Source: Isoperla grammatica
Lineage: Eukaryota > Arthropoda > Insecta > Plecoptera > Perlodidae
Direction of reading: 5' to 3'
NCBI GenBank assembly: GCA_945910005.1
Contig: OX246748.1
Span: 13,674,929 to 13,738,928 of the forward strand
Length of the DNA stretch: 64,000 nucleotides
The notes beneath the pieces are model-generated. The model was given only the letters and a program-made list of their open reading frames with translations. It was not told the DNA's origin and ran no database searches. Within the stretch, counting starts at the first letter, position 1. Every line of letters starts with the position of its first letter. Both the position numbers and the translations under genes were made by a program. Shown piece by piece: positions 1-11,129 of the stretch.

Positions 1-11
1 TGAATGACATC

Positions 12-245
12 ATAGATTGACTGATATTTGCGTTTCACGTCCCATATCTTTGCAACTTGGCTAATCGAGACGATGAATGATGATGATGAGTGATCATTGA
101 TTGATATTTTGGCTTAACGTCTTATATTTTTGCAACTTGGCTAATCAAGACGATGAGTGGGTGATGATGAAGATGAAATTGGGGCTCTTCGGAGGAAAGG
201 GGCAAGTAGGAGGGCGCGTGAGGAAAGGGGAAAGGGAAGGAAATG
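12..245 (-). mobile_element. Family A SINE-like copies, two 5'-truncated fragments
   Basis: Two successive copies, each starting on the plus strand with a GATT-type tail followed by ATTTGGGCTTAACGTC-like sequence, TTTTTGCAAC and GGCTAATCGAGAC or its variant. In the element's own sense (minus strand) these are 3' ends. The second copy continues through the purine-rich GGAGGAAAGGGGCAAGTAGG block and stops before the hairpin domain. Both carry the subfamily II tail (ACTTGG). They are short retroposon ends with no coding potential. Confidence 0.8.
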
Positions 246-550
246 GTTTAATTATTTGGGCTTAACGTCTCATATTTTTGCAACTAGGCTAATCGAGACA
301 ATGAGTGGGTGATATATGAAGATGAAATAGGGGGCCGTTTGGAGGAAAGGGGCCAATAGGAGGGCGGGGTGGTTAGGGGAAGGGGGAGGAAAGGGGATGG
401 GGTGTGGTTTGCATTTCGTCTGACTCCTCCTCCTCGACCAGTCCGGCTAGGGTGACCCTACCAGAAGCATACGCTTCCGCCGGCATAGCTCTCGGGATCA
501 TCAAAGCACACAAACCTGCCCACCACGATAAGGTAGCAGTCCATGGGCAG
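246..550 (-). mobile_element. Family A element, near full length
   Basis: This copy shows the whole architecture. Read on the minus strand it has a 5' inverted pair (CCTGCCC with GGGCAGG) enclosing GCTACCTTATCGTGG, then CCCGAGAGC, the nested stem CCGGC/GCCGG holding GAAGC-GTAT-GCTTC and GGG-CCA-CCC, a pyrimidine-rich middle, and the 3' end GACGTTAAGCCCAAATA with an AATT/AATC tail. It is about 305 bp with no transposase or reverse transcriptase, so it is non-autonomous. The conserved 3' end, variable 5' truncation and simple-sequence tail point to LINE-driven retroposition, i.e. a SINE without an obvious tRNA head. Confidence 0.8.
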
Positions 551-727
551 GGGAAGGGGAAGGAAATGTGATTGGGTTGTGGACTGCACTTCGTCTGTTC
601 TCCTACGGTGGAGGAGACTACGGTGGAGGCTGCACCAGCAGCCCGTTGTCCTCATAGATATACAAAATAATCTCCAAAATAATTCTGGAGAGCTTCATTT
701 TAATTATAGTAAATAATAAATTAATCT
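551..727. other. Spacer with family A middle-region remnant
   Basis: It holds a second copy of the GTGGACTGCACTTCGTCTG segment of family A, then a short duplicated CTACGGTGGAGG and AT-rich sequence leading into the satellite. No gene seen. Confidence 0.6.
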
Positions 728-3700
728 CCGAACCCAGGTGGCCGCGCTATCTCGTCGTTACGTCACACATCTAGTGACGCCTCGAACCCAGCGGGCCGCG
801 CTATCTCGTCGTGACGTCACACATCTAGTGACGCCTCGAACCCAGCTGGCCGCGCTATCTCGTCGTGACGTCACACATCTAGTGACGCCTCGAACCCAGC
901 TGGCCGCGCTATCTCGTCGTGACGTCACACATCTAGTGACGCCTCGAACCCAGCTGGCCGCGCTATCTCGTCGTGACGTCACACATCTAGTGACGCCTCG
1001 AACCCAGCTGGCCGCGCTATCTCGTCGTGACGTCACACATCTAGTGACGCCTCGAACCCAGCTGGCCGCGCTATCTCGTCGTGACGTCACACATCTAGTG
1101 ACGCCTCGAACCCAGCTGGCCGCGCTATCTCGTCGTGACGTCACACATCTAGTGACGCCTCGAACCCAGCTGGCCGCGCTATCTCGTCGTTACGTCACAC
1201 ATCTAGTGACGCCTCGAACCCAGCTGGCCGCGCTATCTCGTCGTGACGTCACACATCTAGTGACGCCTCGAACCCAGCTGGCCGCGCTATCTCGTCGTTA
1301 CGTCACACATCTAGTGACGCCTCGAACCCAGCTGGCCGCGCTATCTCGTCGTGACGTCACACATCTAGTGACGCCTCGAACCCAGCTGGCCGCGCTATCT
1401 CGTCGTGACGTCACACATCTAGTGACGCCTCGAACCCAGCTGGCCGCGCTATCTCGTCGTGACGTCACACATATAGTGACGCCTCGAACCCAGCTGGCCG
1501 CGCTATCTCGTCGTGACGTCACACATCTAGTGACGCCTCGAACCCAGCTGGCCGCGCTATCTCGTCGTGACGTCACACATCTAGCGACGCCTCGAACCCA
1601 GCTGGCCGCGCTATCTCCTTGTGACGTCACACATCTAGTGACGCCTCGAACCCAGCTGGCCGCGCTATCTCGTCGTGACGTCACACATCTAGTGACGCCT
1701 CGAACCCAGCTGGCCGCGCTATCTCGTCGTGACGTCACACATCTAGTGACGCCTCGAACCCAGCTGGCCGCGCTATCTCGTCGTGACGTCACACATTTAG
1801 TGACGCCTCGAACCCAGCTGGCCGCGCTATCTCGTCGTGACGTCACACATCTAGTGACGCCTCGAACCCAGCTGGCCGCGCTATCTCGTCGTGACGTCAC
1901 ACATCTAGTGACGCCTCGAACCCAGCTGGCCGCGCTATCTCGTCGTGACGTCACACATCTAGTGACGCCTCGAACCCAGGTGGCCGCGCTATCTCGTCGT
2001 GACGTCACACATCTAGTGACGCCTCGAACCCAGCTGGCCGCGCTATCTCGTCGTGACGTCACACATCTAGTGACGCCTCGAACCCAGGTGGCCACGCTAT
2101 CTCGTCGTGACGTCACACATCTAGTGACGCCTCGAACCCAGCTGGCCGCGCTATCTCGTCGTTACGTCACACATCTAGTGACGCCTCGAACCCAGCTGGC
2201 CGCGCTATCTCGTCGTGACGTCACACATCTAGTGACGCCTCGAACCCAGGTGGTCGCGCTATCTCGTCGTGACGTCACACATCTAGTGACGCCTCGAACC
2301 CAGCTGGCCGCGCTATCTCGTCGTGCCGTCACACATCTAGTGACGCCTCGAACCCAGCTGGCCGCGCTATCTCGTCGTTACGTCACACATCTAGTGACGC
2401 CTCGAACCCAGGTGGCCGCGCTATCTCGTCGTGACGTCACACATCTAGTGACGCCTCGAACCCAGCTGGCCGCGCTATCTCGTCGTGACGTCACACATCT
2501 AGTGACGCCTCGAACCCAGGTGGACGCGCTATCTCGTCGTGACGTCACACATCTAGTGACGCCTCGAACCCAGCTGGCCGCGCTATCTCGTCGTGACGTC
2601 ACACATCGCGACGCCTCGAACCCAGCTGGCCGCGCTATCTCGTCGTTACGTCACACATCGCGACGCCTCGAACCCAGCTGGCCGCGCTATCTCGTCGTTA
2701 CGTCACACATCGCGACGCCTCGAACCCAGGTGGCCGCGCTATCTCGTCGTGACGTCACACATCTAGTGACGCCTCGAACCCAGGTGGTCGCGCTATCTCG
2801 TCGTGCCGTCACACATCTAGTGACGCCTCGAACCCAGCTGGCCGCGCTATCTCGTCGTGACGTCACACATCTAGTGACGCCTCGAACCCAGCTGGCCGCG
2901 CTATCTCGTCGTGACGTCACACATCTCGCGACGCCTCGAACCCAGCTGGCCGCGCTACCTCGTCGTGACGTCACACATCTAGTGACGCCTCGAACCCAGC
3001 TGGCCACGCTATCTCGTCGTGACGTCACACATCTAGTGACGCCTCGAACCCAGCTGGCCGCGCTATCTCGTCGTGACGTCACACATCTAGTGACGCCTCG
3101 AACCCAGCTGGCCGCGCTATCTCGTCGTGACGTCACACATCTAGTGACGCCTCGAACCCAGCTGGCCGCGCTATCTCGTCGTGACGTCACACATCGCGAC
3201 GCCTCGAACCCAGGTGGCCGCGCTATCTCGTCGTGACGTCACACATCGCGACGCCTCGAACCCAGGTGGCCGCGCTATCTCGTCGTGACGTCACACATCG
3301 CGACGCCTCGAACCCAGGTGGCCGCGCTACCTCGTCGTGACGTCACACATCTAGTGACGCCTCGAACCCAGCTGGCCGCGCTATCTCGTCGTGACGTCAC
3401 ACATCGCGACGCCTCGAACCCAGCTGGCCGCGCTATCTCGTCGTGACGTCACACATCTAGTGACGCCTCGAACCCAGCTGGTCGCGCTATCTCGTCGTGA
3501 CGTCACACATCTAGTGACGCCTCGAACCCAGCTGGCCGCGCTATCTCGTCGTGACGTCACACATCTAGTGACGCCTCGAACCCAGCTGGCCGCGCTATCT
3601 CGTCGTGACGTCACACATCTAGTGACGCCTCGAACCCAGCTGGCCGCGCTATCTCGTCGTGACGTCACACATCTAGTGACGCCTCGAACCCAGCTGGCCG

Positions 3701-4702
3701 CGCTATCTCGTCGTGACGTCACACATCTAGTGACGCCTCGAACCCAGCTGGCCGCGCTATCTCGTCGTGACGTCACACATCTAGTGACGCCTCGAACCCA
3801 GCTGGCCGCGCTATCTCGTCGTGACGTCACACATCTAGTGACGCCTCGAACCCAGCTGGTCGCGCTATCTCGTCGTGACGTCACACATCTAGTGACGCCT
3901 CGAACCCAGGTGGACGCGCTATCTCGTCGTGACGTCACACATCTAGTGACGCCTCGAACCCAGCTGGCCGCGCTATCTCGTCGTTACGTCACACATAGCG
4001 ACGCCTCGAACCCAGCTGGCCGCGCTATCTCGTCGTTACGTCACACATCGCGACGCCTCGAACCCAGCTGGCCGCGCTATCTCGTCCGGACGTCACACAT
4101 CTAGTGACGCCTCGAACCCAGCTGGTCGCGCTATCTCGTCGTTACGTCACACATCGCGACGCCTCGAACCCAGCTGGCCGCGCTATCTCGTCGTGACGTC
4201 ACACATCTAGTGACGCCTCGAACCCAGCTGGCCGCGCTGTCTCGTCGTTACGTCACACATCTAGTGACGCCTCGAACCCAGCTGGTCGCGCTATCTCGTC
4301 GTGACGTCACACATCTAGTGACGCCTCGAACCCAGCTGGCCGCGCTATCTCGTCGTGACGTCACACATCTAGTGACGCCTCGAACCCAGCTGGCCGCGCT
4401 ATCTCGTCGTGACGTCACACATCTAGTGACGCCTCGAACCCAGCTGGCCGCGCTATCTCGTCGTGACGTCACACATCCTCGAACCCAGCTGGCCGCGCTA
4501 CCTCGTCGTGACGTCACACATCTAGTGACGCCTCGAACCCAGCTGGCCGCGCTATCTCGTCGTGACGTCACACATCTAGTGACGCCTCGAACCCAGCTGG
4601 CCGCGCTATCTCGTCGTGACGTCACACATCTAGTGACGCCTCGAACCCAGCTGGCCGCGCTATCTCGTCGTGACGTCACACATCGCGACGCCTCGAACCC
4701 AG
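728..4702. repeat. 54-bp satellite array, about 73 units, each with a CRE palindrome
   Basis: The unit is 54 bp, readable as GACGCCTCGAACCCAGCTGG, CCGCGCTATCTCGTCGTGAC, GTCACACATCTAGT. Most units are identical or differ at one or two bases. Common variants are CAGGTGG for CAGCTGG, TTACGTCA for TGACGTCA, and a 52-bp unit in which ATCTAGTGACG becomes ATCGCGACG. One unit near 4,476 lacks 9 bases. Each standard unit contains the perfect octamer TGACGTCA (the CREB/ATF site) and the E-box core CAGCTG. Because 54 is divisible by three, both strands stay open over long distances (an 832-codon frame at 738-3,236), but the 52-bp units shift the frame and there is no other coding sign. The array starts abruptly after AT-rich DNA and ends at CCCAGCCGCGCG. 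Function unknown; a satellite is the safe call. Confidence 0.95.
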
Positions 4703-4879
4703 CCGCGCGTGCAATCGCGTTGTTCGGCTCATTGGTCGCGAGACATATTTCCCCCGACGCGTCAGCAAGAAACCTCCCTGTCACGTGAATGTGGTAGCGG
4801 CGAATAAATCATTGTGACTTGTTCGCATCCGTTCGGGCTCACTGAACGAAGTTACGAGCTGGGGTTATCTGGTCGCAGA
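4703..4879. other. Unique spacer after the satellite
   Basis: GC-rich and then mixed sequence without repeats that I recognise. It is open for about 30 codons beyond the satellite, which I treat as chance. Confidence 0.5.
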
Positions 4880-5186
4880 GATTGATTGATATTTGGGCTT
4901 AACGTCTCATATTTTTGCAACGAGGCTAATCGAGACAATGAGTGGGTGATATATGAAGATGAAATAGGGGGCTGTATGGGGGCATATAAGAGGGCAGGGT
5001 TGAAAGGGGAAGGAGGAGGAAAAGGTAGGGGGGAGGATGTGGACTGCATTTCGTCTGACTTCTCCTCCTCGACCAGTCCGGCTAGAGTGGCCCTACCAGA
5101 AGCATACGCTTCCGCCGGCATAGCTCTAGGAATCATTATAGCACGCAAACCTGCCCACCGCGATAAGGTAGCAGTCCATGGGCAGG
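4880..5186 (-). mobile_element. Family A element, near full length
   Basis: Subfamily I tail (AACGAGG, CGAGACAATG) with the complete hairpin domain ending in the CCTGCCC/GGGCAGG pair (CCATGGGCAGG on the plus strand). Uninterrupted and about 307 bp. Confidence 0.8.
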
Positions 5187-5587
5187 TTGGAGGAAAGGGG
5201 AAAGTAGGAGGGAGCGTGAGAGAAGGGATAGATAGATATTTGGGCTTAACGTCTCATATTTTTGCAACGAGGCTAATCGAGACAATGAGTGGGTGATATA
5301 TGAAGATGAAATAGGGGGCTGTTTGGATTGATATTTGGGCTTAACGTCACATATTTTTGCATCTTGGCTAATCGAGACGATGAGAGGTGAAATATGAAAA
5401 TGAAATGAAGGAAAGGGGCAAATAGGAGGGCGGGGTGGAAAGGGGGAGGGGAAGGAAAGGGGATGGGGGTGTGGACCGACCAGTCCGGCTAGGGCGGCCC
5501 TACCAGAAGCATACGCTTCCGCCGGCATAGCTACAGGAATCATCAAAGCACACAAACCTGCCCACCACGATAAGGAAGCAGTCCCTG
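5187..5587 (-). mobile_element. Three nested family A fragments
   Basis: A purine-rich middle fragment (5,187-5,230), a tail-only copy truncated at GGGGGCTGTTTG (5,231-5,325), and a longer copy (5,326-5,587) that lacks the CTGACTTCTCCTCCTC stretch but keeps the hairpin domain up to GCAGTCCCTG. All are in the same orientation. Confidence 0.7.
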
Positions 5588-6110
5588 ATTACGACATCAG
5601 ACATGATGAGGGGTGTCCACGAAACTCCTCTGCTCACGGCAAGCGTGACGCAGATAAGACGGCGCTAGGGGAGCATCGCACGCGTGGAGCGTCGCACTAA
5701 ATCTAAGCCTCACTTTGCTCACTAACTAGATATACCGTTCTCATAATCGAATAGGGCAGTAACTTATCACCCGACTCTACTCCGTTGACTGGCTAGCTGG
5801 ATTTTTAATAGATTTTTATTTGGCAATGTAATTTTTCACTCGAGCAGACACAATTTTAAGCGCTCCGCCGTAAGAGAAGTTATGTGCAATTCCGGACGAC
5901 GTTGGACGTTAAACCGGGACGACGCTGCGATGAATTTATCGCCCTGGCAGGACGCAATCTTGTGACTCTCGGCTTTATGACGCCATTGGTGGCGATGAGG
6001 TATAGTCAGTTGCTGGGATAGGTCCGCGGAACTGTCGAGTTGATTATTTGTTGTTTACAACGAACTCGACAACTAGTAATATTATTGTATCTTATAAAGT
6101 AAGAGCGTGA
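5588..6110. other. Spacer with a decayed family B tail
   Basis: Mostly unique sequence. Near 6,040-6,080 ATTATTTGTTGTTTACAACG and AACTCGACAACTAG form a worn copy of the family B 3' end (minus orientation). No gene seen. Confidence 0.5.
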
Positions 6111-6490
6111 TAGTTATTTGGGCTTAACGTCTCATATTTTTGCAAATTGGCTAATCAAGACGATGAGTGGGTGATAATGAAAATGAAATTGGGGGCACTT
6201 TGGAGGAAAGGGGCAAGTAGGAGGGCGCGTGAGGAAAGAGGAAAGGGATTTGATTTGATTATTTGGGCTTAACGTCTCATATTTTTGCAACGAGGCTAAT
6301 CGAGACAATGAGTGGGTGATATATGAAGATGAAATATGGAGCTGTTTGGATTGATTGATTGATTGATATTTGGGTTTAACGTCTCATACTTTTGCAACTA
6401 GGCTAAACAAGACGATGAGTAAGTGATAATGAAGATGAAATAGGGGACTGTTTGGAGGAAAGGGGCAAATAGGAGGGCGGGGTGGAAAGG
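6111..6490 (-). mobile_element. Three 5'-truncated family A copies
   Basis: Successive copies begin near 6,111, 6,251 and 6,346, each with a GATT-type tail and TTTGGGCTTAACG or TTTGGGTTTAACG. They stop in the purine-rich middle or at GCTGTTTG. Each truncated 5' end abuts the tail of the next copy. Confidence 0.75.
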
Positions 6491-6799
6491 GTTTCGATTA
6501 TTTGGGCTTAACGTCTCATATTTTTGCAACGAGGCTAATCGAGACAATGAGTTGGTGATATATGAAGATGAAATATGGGGCTGTTTGGAAGAAAAGGGCA
6601 AGTAGGAGGGAGCGTGAGGAAAGGGGAAAGGGGAGGAAAGGGGATTGGGGTGTTGACTGCTTTTCGTCTGACTTCTCCTCCTCGACCAGTCCGGCTAGGG
6701 TGGCCCTACCAGAAGCATACGCTTCCGCCGGCATAGCTCTCGGGATCAACAAAGCACGCAAACCTGCCCACCGCGACAAGGTAGCAGTCCATGGGCAGG
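6491..6799 (-). mobile_element. Family A element, near full length
   Basis: Complete from the TTTGGGCTTAACG tail to the ATGGGCAGG hairpin end, about 309 bp. Confidence 0.8.
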
Positions 6800-6987
6800 G
6801 GGGTGGAAAGGGAAAAAGGGAGGAAAGGGGATGGGGGTGTGGACTGCGCTTCGTCTGACTTCTCCTCCTCGACCAGTCCGGCTAGGGTGGCCCTACCAGA
6901 AGCATACGCTTCCGCCGGCATAGCTCGAGGAATCATCAAAGCGCACAAATCGCCCACCGCGATAAGGTAGCATGTCCTTGGCATGTT
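6800..6987 (-). mobile_element. Duplicated 5' half of family A
   Basis: Repeats the purine-rich middle plus hairpin domain of the preceding copy without the GCTTAACG tail. It looks like a local tandem duplication or template switch rather than an independent 3'-anchored insertion. The last bases read TGTCCTTGGCATG, a worn version of the hairpin pair. Confidence 0.65.
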
Positions 6988-7530
6988 GTCAACGTACTCG
7001 ACAGCCATGATATGAGGTCGTGGGTTGTTACACTAGGACAGTCGTCCCCGACCAGTGCCGCGCATCGCCCACCTATACCAGACGCCGACGCTGCATTTTC
7101 ATTAGGCCGCACACTTTTACCCGCGGCGAGCCGATTGCAAGATACCGCGTGGATTTATATTCCTTATTATAATCATGTTTTTCTGGAAAATTTCCCTCAA
7201 CGGGGTTAATGTGCATTACACACGCGCTGGGAATATGCGGAGAACATAGGGGTTTGTGGTTTAATGTGTAGTTCGTGTAATTTATTTTCTTTACACACAC
7301 CAGCGTTATATTTAGCTTCATAACGTGTTATTTTAAGGTCACAAAACTTGTTCAAATTTAGTTTGCATACCGGAAAAAAAACTATAACATTTCATTATTT
7401 GATATTTGGTTTTTTAACGGCTCTCTCGACGAGCCATATAGCCGTGAAGGCGTTGGAGGAAAGTCACAGGGAATGGATTAAAATTTAAAGGGGCAGGGAG
7501 GGGGGGTATATGTATTTATATATGTATGGA
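6988..7530. other. Mostly unique spacer
   Basis: Begins with a family B remnant (AACGTACTCGACAGCC). The rest is unrecognised and becomes AT-rich and then G-rich near 7,490. No supported gene. Confidence 0.5.
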
Positions 7531-7746
7531 TAAAACCACACACACAATTGTAAAACGATACCAAGGTCACTTACTTTTAAAACCGGTTAATTTTCAGAGT
7601 AACTCGTTCCTACTCCTTCCTCAGACCGAGGCCAACTGCCCAACTGCCGGTCTGACGAAGGAGTAGAACGAGTGACTCCGAAAATTCACCGGTTTTAAAA
7701 GTAAGTGACCTTGGTATCGTTTTACAATATTGTGTGTGTGGTTTTA
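7531..7746. mobile_element. Fold-back MITE with TA flanks, 216 bp
   Basis: Two arms of about 95 bp are near-perfect inverted copies. The left arm starts TAAAACCACACACAC and contains GATACCAAGGTCACTTAC; the right arm ends in its complement, GTGTGTGTGGTTTTA. Both ends are TA, which fits the TA target duplication of Tc1/mariner-type elements. No transposase is encoded. Confidence 0.85.
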
Positions 7747-7779
7747 ACATTATTCCGGGTCAATAAGTTTCTGCGTGTG

Positions 7780-8155
7780 ATTGATAGATATTTGGGCTTA
7801 ACGTCTCATATTTTTGCAACGAGGCTAATCGAGACAATGAGTGGGTGATATATGAAGATGAAATATGGGGCTGTTTGGAGGAAGAGGGCTAGTGGGAGGG
7901 TAGGGACTAAAGGGGAAAAGGGAGGGAACAGGAGTCAGGAGATGTGGACTGCATTTCGTCTTACTACTCCACCTCAACCAGTCCGGCTAGGGTGGCCCTA
8001 CCAGAAGCATACGCTTCCGCCGGCATAGCTCTCGGGATCAACAAAGAACACAAACCTGCCCACCACGATAAGGTAGCAGTCCCTGGGCAGGGATGAGTGG
8101 ATGAAATATTAAGATAAAATAGGGGGTTGTTTGGAGGAAAGGGGAAAGGGATGAT
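7780..8155 (-). mobile_element. Family A element, full length, plus a middle fragment
   Basis: Full copy from 7,780 to the CCTGGGCAGG end at 8,091. A fragment from GATGAGTGG through GGGGGTTGTTTGGAGG follows, lacking both ends. Confidence 0.75.
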
Positions 8156-8436
8156 AAAAATTGTTGTCGCTAAACAAGCACTCGCGCCGTCTGGCGGGGT
8201 GAACATTAAACTATCCCATCGATCCCCTAATGGTTGTTGGTGATTTTCCTGCCGGTTGAAGCGTCATGATTTGCTTCACATGAATAATGATGATGTGTTT
8301 AACCCAGATCGAACCGGCAACACCTACGGAAACATCCTGTGTTATATCCACGGTGCGTTGTCAACGGGAACCTCTAAATGGAGGAGCCGAACCTTTACTG
8401 ACAAGAAAGCGTCTTGTTTGAAAGTTGAATTTATTG
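8156..8436. other. Spacer, no gene seen
   Basis: Unique sequence with a 61-codon open frame at 8,256-8,441 that has no recognisable features. Confidence 0.4.
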
Positions 8437-8440
8437 AATG

Positions 8441-8498
<58 letters not shown>

Positions 8499-8506
8499 GA
8501 TTGATA
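8437..8506. repeat. (GATT)n microsatellite
   Basis: An uninterrupted run of GATT, probably the expanded tail of a family A copy, since the same tetramer precedes most copies. Confidence 0.9.
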
Positions 8507-8524
8507 TTCGGCTACGTGTCAGTT

Positions 8525-8957
8525 CTGCGCGAACGATTGATTGATATTTGGGTTTTACGTCCCATATTTTTGCAACTTTGGTTAATCGAGACGATGAGTT
8601 AGATAGATAGATGGATAGATATTTGGGCTTAACGTCTTATATTTTTGCAACGAGGCTAATCGAGACAATGAGTGGGTCATATATGAAGATGAAATATGGG
8701 GCTGTTTGGAGGAAAGGGGCAAGTAGGAGGGAGCGTGAGGAGAAATATCATTGGGACAGTGGGGGGAAAGGGACAGGGCCTCTTTTTGTCGCCTCTTACT
8801 ACTAGCAGAGTCACTCTCGGCCTATTCTACCCCGGACCGAGATGGGTTAGGAAGACTATTGATTGATAATTGATATTTGGGTCTCATACTTTTACAACTT
8901 GGCTAATCGAGACGATGAATGGGTGAAATTTGAAGATGAAATCGGGGTGTTTGGTTT
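8525..8957 (-). mobile_element. Family A copies, three truncated
   Basis: Copies start near 8,531, 8,602 (with a GATA-type tail variant) and 8,860. The first and third keep little more than the 3' tail; the second reaches the purine-rich middle. A non-family stretch (about 8,746-8,858) separates the second and third. Confidence 0.7.
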
Positions 8958-9099
8958 CAAGTTGATGATCGCGATCAGCAATGGATGCGCGTTCGGATGA
9001 AAAAAACAGGCGTAGCTAATAAACTAAGCCTACCAGTTTGTGAGTGATTTCACGGAAGTAAAGTATTGGAGTTCGACGAGCCTCCGCTAGGCGGATGAT

Positions 9100-9286
9100 T
9101 ATTATTTGGGCTTAACGTCTCATATTTTTGCAACGAGGCTAATCGAGACAATGAGTGGGTGAATTATGAAGATAATGGGGGGTGTTAAGAGGTAAAGGGC
9201 CAGTGGGAGGGCGGGGAGGACAGGAGAAAGGGGAGGAAAAGGGAGGGGGGAGGATGTGGACTGTATTTTGTCTGACTGATCAAGTA
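9100..9286 (-). mobile_element. Family A copy, 5'-truncated
   Basis: Tail and middle present, ending at TTTTGTCTGACTGATC before the hairpin domain. Confidence 0.7.
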
Positions 9287-9631
9287 GACCTTGGAGGAGC
9301 CGAGTGAAACATCTAGACGGTTGCAATTTGCGTCTCGACGTCGGCCGTGAGCGATGTAACTTGCGCGGGGGGGGGGGGGGGGGGGGGGTACAAGTCGTCG
9401 TCAGAGCCGCGTGTCTCGCTACTGCGACTCACTATATCTGAGTGTCTGCAATCTCGGCCCATTTGGAATTTGGAGCGCGGGAAATATTTCATTATGTGTC
9501 CCGTAAACTTCCCTCGCAGCGAAGTTGGGGCGATATTAACATTTCAGAGTTGCATTCTATCCCTGATGGTGGGTCACGTGTGCGCGTGTGTTCCATCCGG
9601 TGTATCCAGTTGCTCGAAATGTGTGCGTGTG
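9287..9631. other. Unique spacer with a 22-G run
   Basis: Contains an uninterrupted poly-G run at 9,367-9,388. The surrounding sequence is unique, with overlapping short open frames that show no coding signature. Confidence 0.6.
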
Positions 9632-9947
9632 TTCGATTTGATTTGATTATTTGGGCTTAACGTCTCATTTTTTTGCAACGAGGCTAATCGAGACAATGAG
9701 TGGGTGATATATGAAGATGAAATAGAGGGCTGTTTGGAGGAAAGGGGCAAATAGGAGGGCGGGGTGGAAAGGGGAAGGGGGAGGAAAGGGGATTGGGGTG
9801 TGGACTGCACTTCGTCTGACTTCTCCTCCTCGACCAGTCTGGCTAGGGTGGCCCTACCAGAAGCATACGCTTCCGCCGGCATAGCTCTCGGGATCAACAA
9901 AGCACGCAAACCTGCCCACCACGATAAGGTGGCAGTCCCTGGGCAGG
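9632..9947 (-). mobile_element. Family A element, full length
   Basis: Complete subfamily I copy ending in the CCTGGGCAGG hairpin arm. Confidence 0.8.
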
Positions 9948-10432
9948 GTCACCAGTTCGCCACCTCGACGACAGCCTAGCCGGAAGTGAACGCGATCGGT
10001 AAGCCGGAAGTAATGGACGCCGCCGAGATATTTCACCGCCGTCTTAAGGGAGCGCTATACTCTAAATCCTTATCACAAGGCGGTGGCCGTCAGCTTGAAA
10101 AACGAGCGTGGACCGTTTTCCGTATACTCGATTCTACTTTTATTTGGCATTCGTTCTTTTCCGGCCGTTTCCGTAACGCCTCGGGTCGTTTCTTTATTCC
10201 ATACTGACCACTCCCTCTTTCTCTTCGGAATTACCTAGCTCGCTGCCGTGGGGGTTTTGCATTAACTAATTGAGCAGCGGGCGGGGTGGGAAAAGTCGAG
10301 GGAAATTAATCGTTTGATGATTCAGGAGAATTAGGTCACTTGGGAAAGATTTTCCTTGTTAATTACGGGTGAAAAGAACGCGGATTTCATTGAAGAAATC
10401 GACGGCAGCTCCAACACACTGACTGACATTAC
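9948..10432. other. Unique spacer, no gene seen
   Basis: No repeats recognised. A 73-codon open frame at 9,986-10,207 has no recognisable motif. Confidence 0.4.
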
Positions 10433-10579
10433 GGTTGGAATTCATAGTCGGCCCCTACACCTAGGGGCACCCATTGTTGCTATGGATTTGTTTTGTTTAT
10501 GGGAAATAACATGGAAACAATTATTACCTTAGCAACAATGGGCGCCCCTAGGTCTAGGGGCTGACTATGAATTCCAACC
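10433..10579. mobile_element. Fold-back MITE, 147 bp
   Basis: Arms of about 50 bp run from GGTTGGAATTCATAGTC on the left to its complement GACTATGAATTCCAACC on the right and include CCTAGGGGC...GCCCCTAGG. The flanks read TTAC and TTAG, compatible with a TTA target duplication (PIF/Harbinger style), which is an inference. Confidence 0.8.
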
Positions 10580-10892
10580 TTAGGCTTAACGTCTCATATT
10601 TTTGCAACCTGGCTAATCGAGACGATGAGTGGGTGAAATAATTGGGCCAACTGATTTGATTCGACAACTGTCATCATATGACGTCGAGGAGGAAATATCA
10701 GGTCGCAGGACGTGGAAGAAATTTGATTCGATATTTGGGCTTGTGGACTGCAGGTTGTGGACTGCATTTCGTCTGACTTTTTCCCCTCGACCTGTCCGGC
10801 TAGGGATTGATTTAGTAATAGGGCTTAACGTCTCATATTTTTGCAACAATGGCTAATCGAGACGATGATCGGGTGAAATATGAAGAGAGGAA
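10580..10892 (-). mobile_element. Family A fragments around a MITE junction
   Basis: GGCTTAACGTCTC follows the MITE directly. Further pieces with a duplicated GTGGACTGCA and two more tails (to 10,892) are rearranged. No copy is complete. Confidence 0.6.
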
Positions 10893-11129
10893 TGATTGAT
10901 ATTTGGGCTTAACGTCTCATATTTTTGCAACGAGGCTAATCGAGACAATGAGTGGGTGATATATGAAGATGAAATAGGGGGCTGTTTGGAGGAAAGGGGC
11001 AAATAGGAGGGCGGGGTGGAAAGGTGGAGGGGGTGGAAAGGGGATGGGGGTGTGGAGGGCGGGGTGAAAAATTGGAAGGGGGAGGAAAAGGGAGGAGGGA
11101 GGTTGTGGACTGCATTTTGTCTGACTTAA
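10893..11129 (-). mobile_element. Family A copy, 5'-truncated
   Basis: Tail and an expanded purine-rich middle that repeats GGAGGGCGGGGTG. It ends at TTTTGTCTGACTTAAG where the unknown repeat begins. Confidence 0.7.

Noticed and set aside
738..3236. An 832-codon open frame of 18-residue repeats on the plus strand, with frames up to 272 codons on the minus strand
   Set aside because: The unit length is 54 bp, so any stop-free unit stays open on both strands. The 52-bp units shift the frame within and after this stretch, and there is no non-repeat coding sequence, start context or splice signal.
728..4702. B-box-like GGGTTCGAGGC on the minus strand of each satellite unit, suggesting a tRNA-SINE origin
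   Set aside because: The flanks do not form a T-arm, no A-box lies at the right distance, and the 54-bp unit is too short for a tRNA module.
728..4702. CRISPR-like regular repeats
   Set aside because: Units are contiguous with no unique spacers, and the genome is eukaryotic.
9367..9388. A 22-G run as a G-quadruplex regulatory element
   Set aside because: A pure homopolymer without surrounding gene context; sequencing error in length is also likely.
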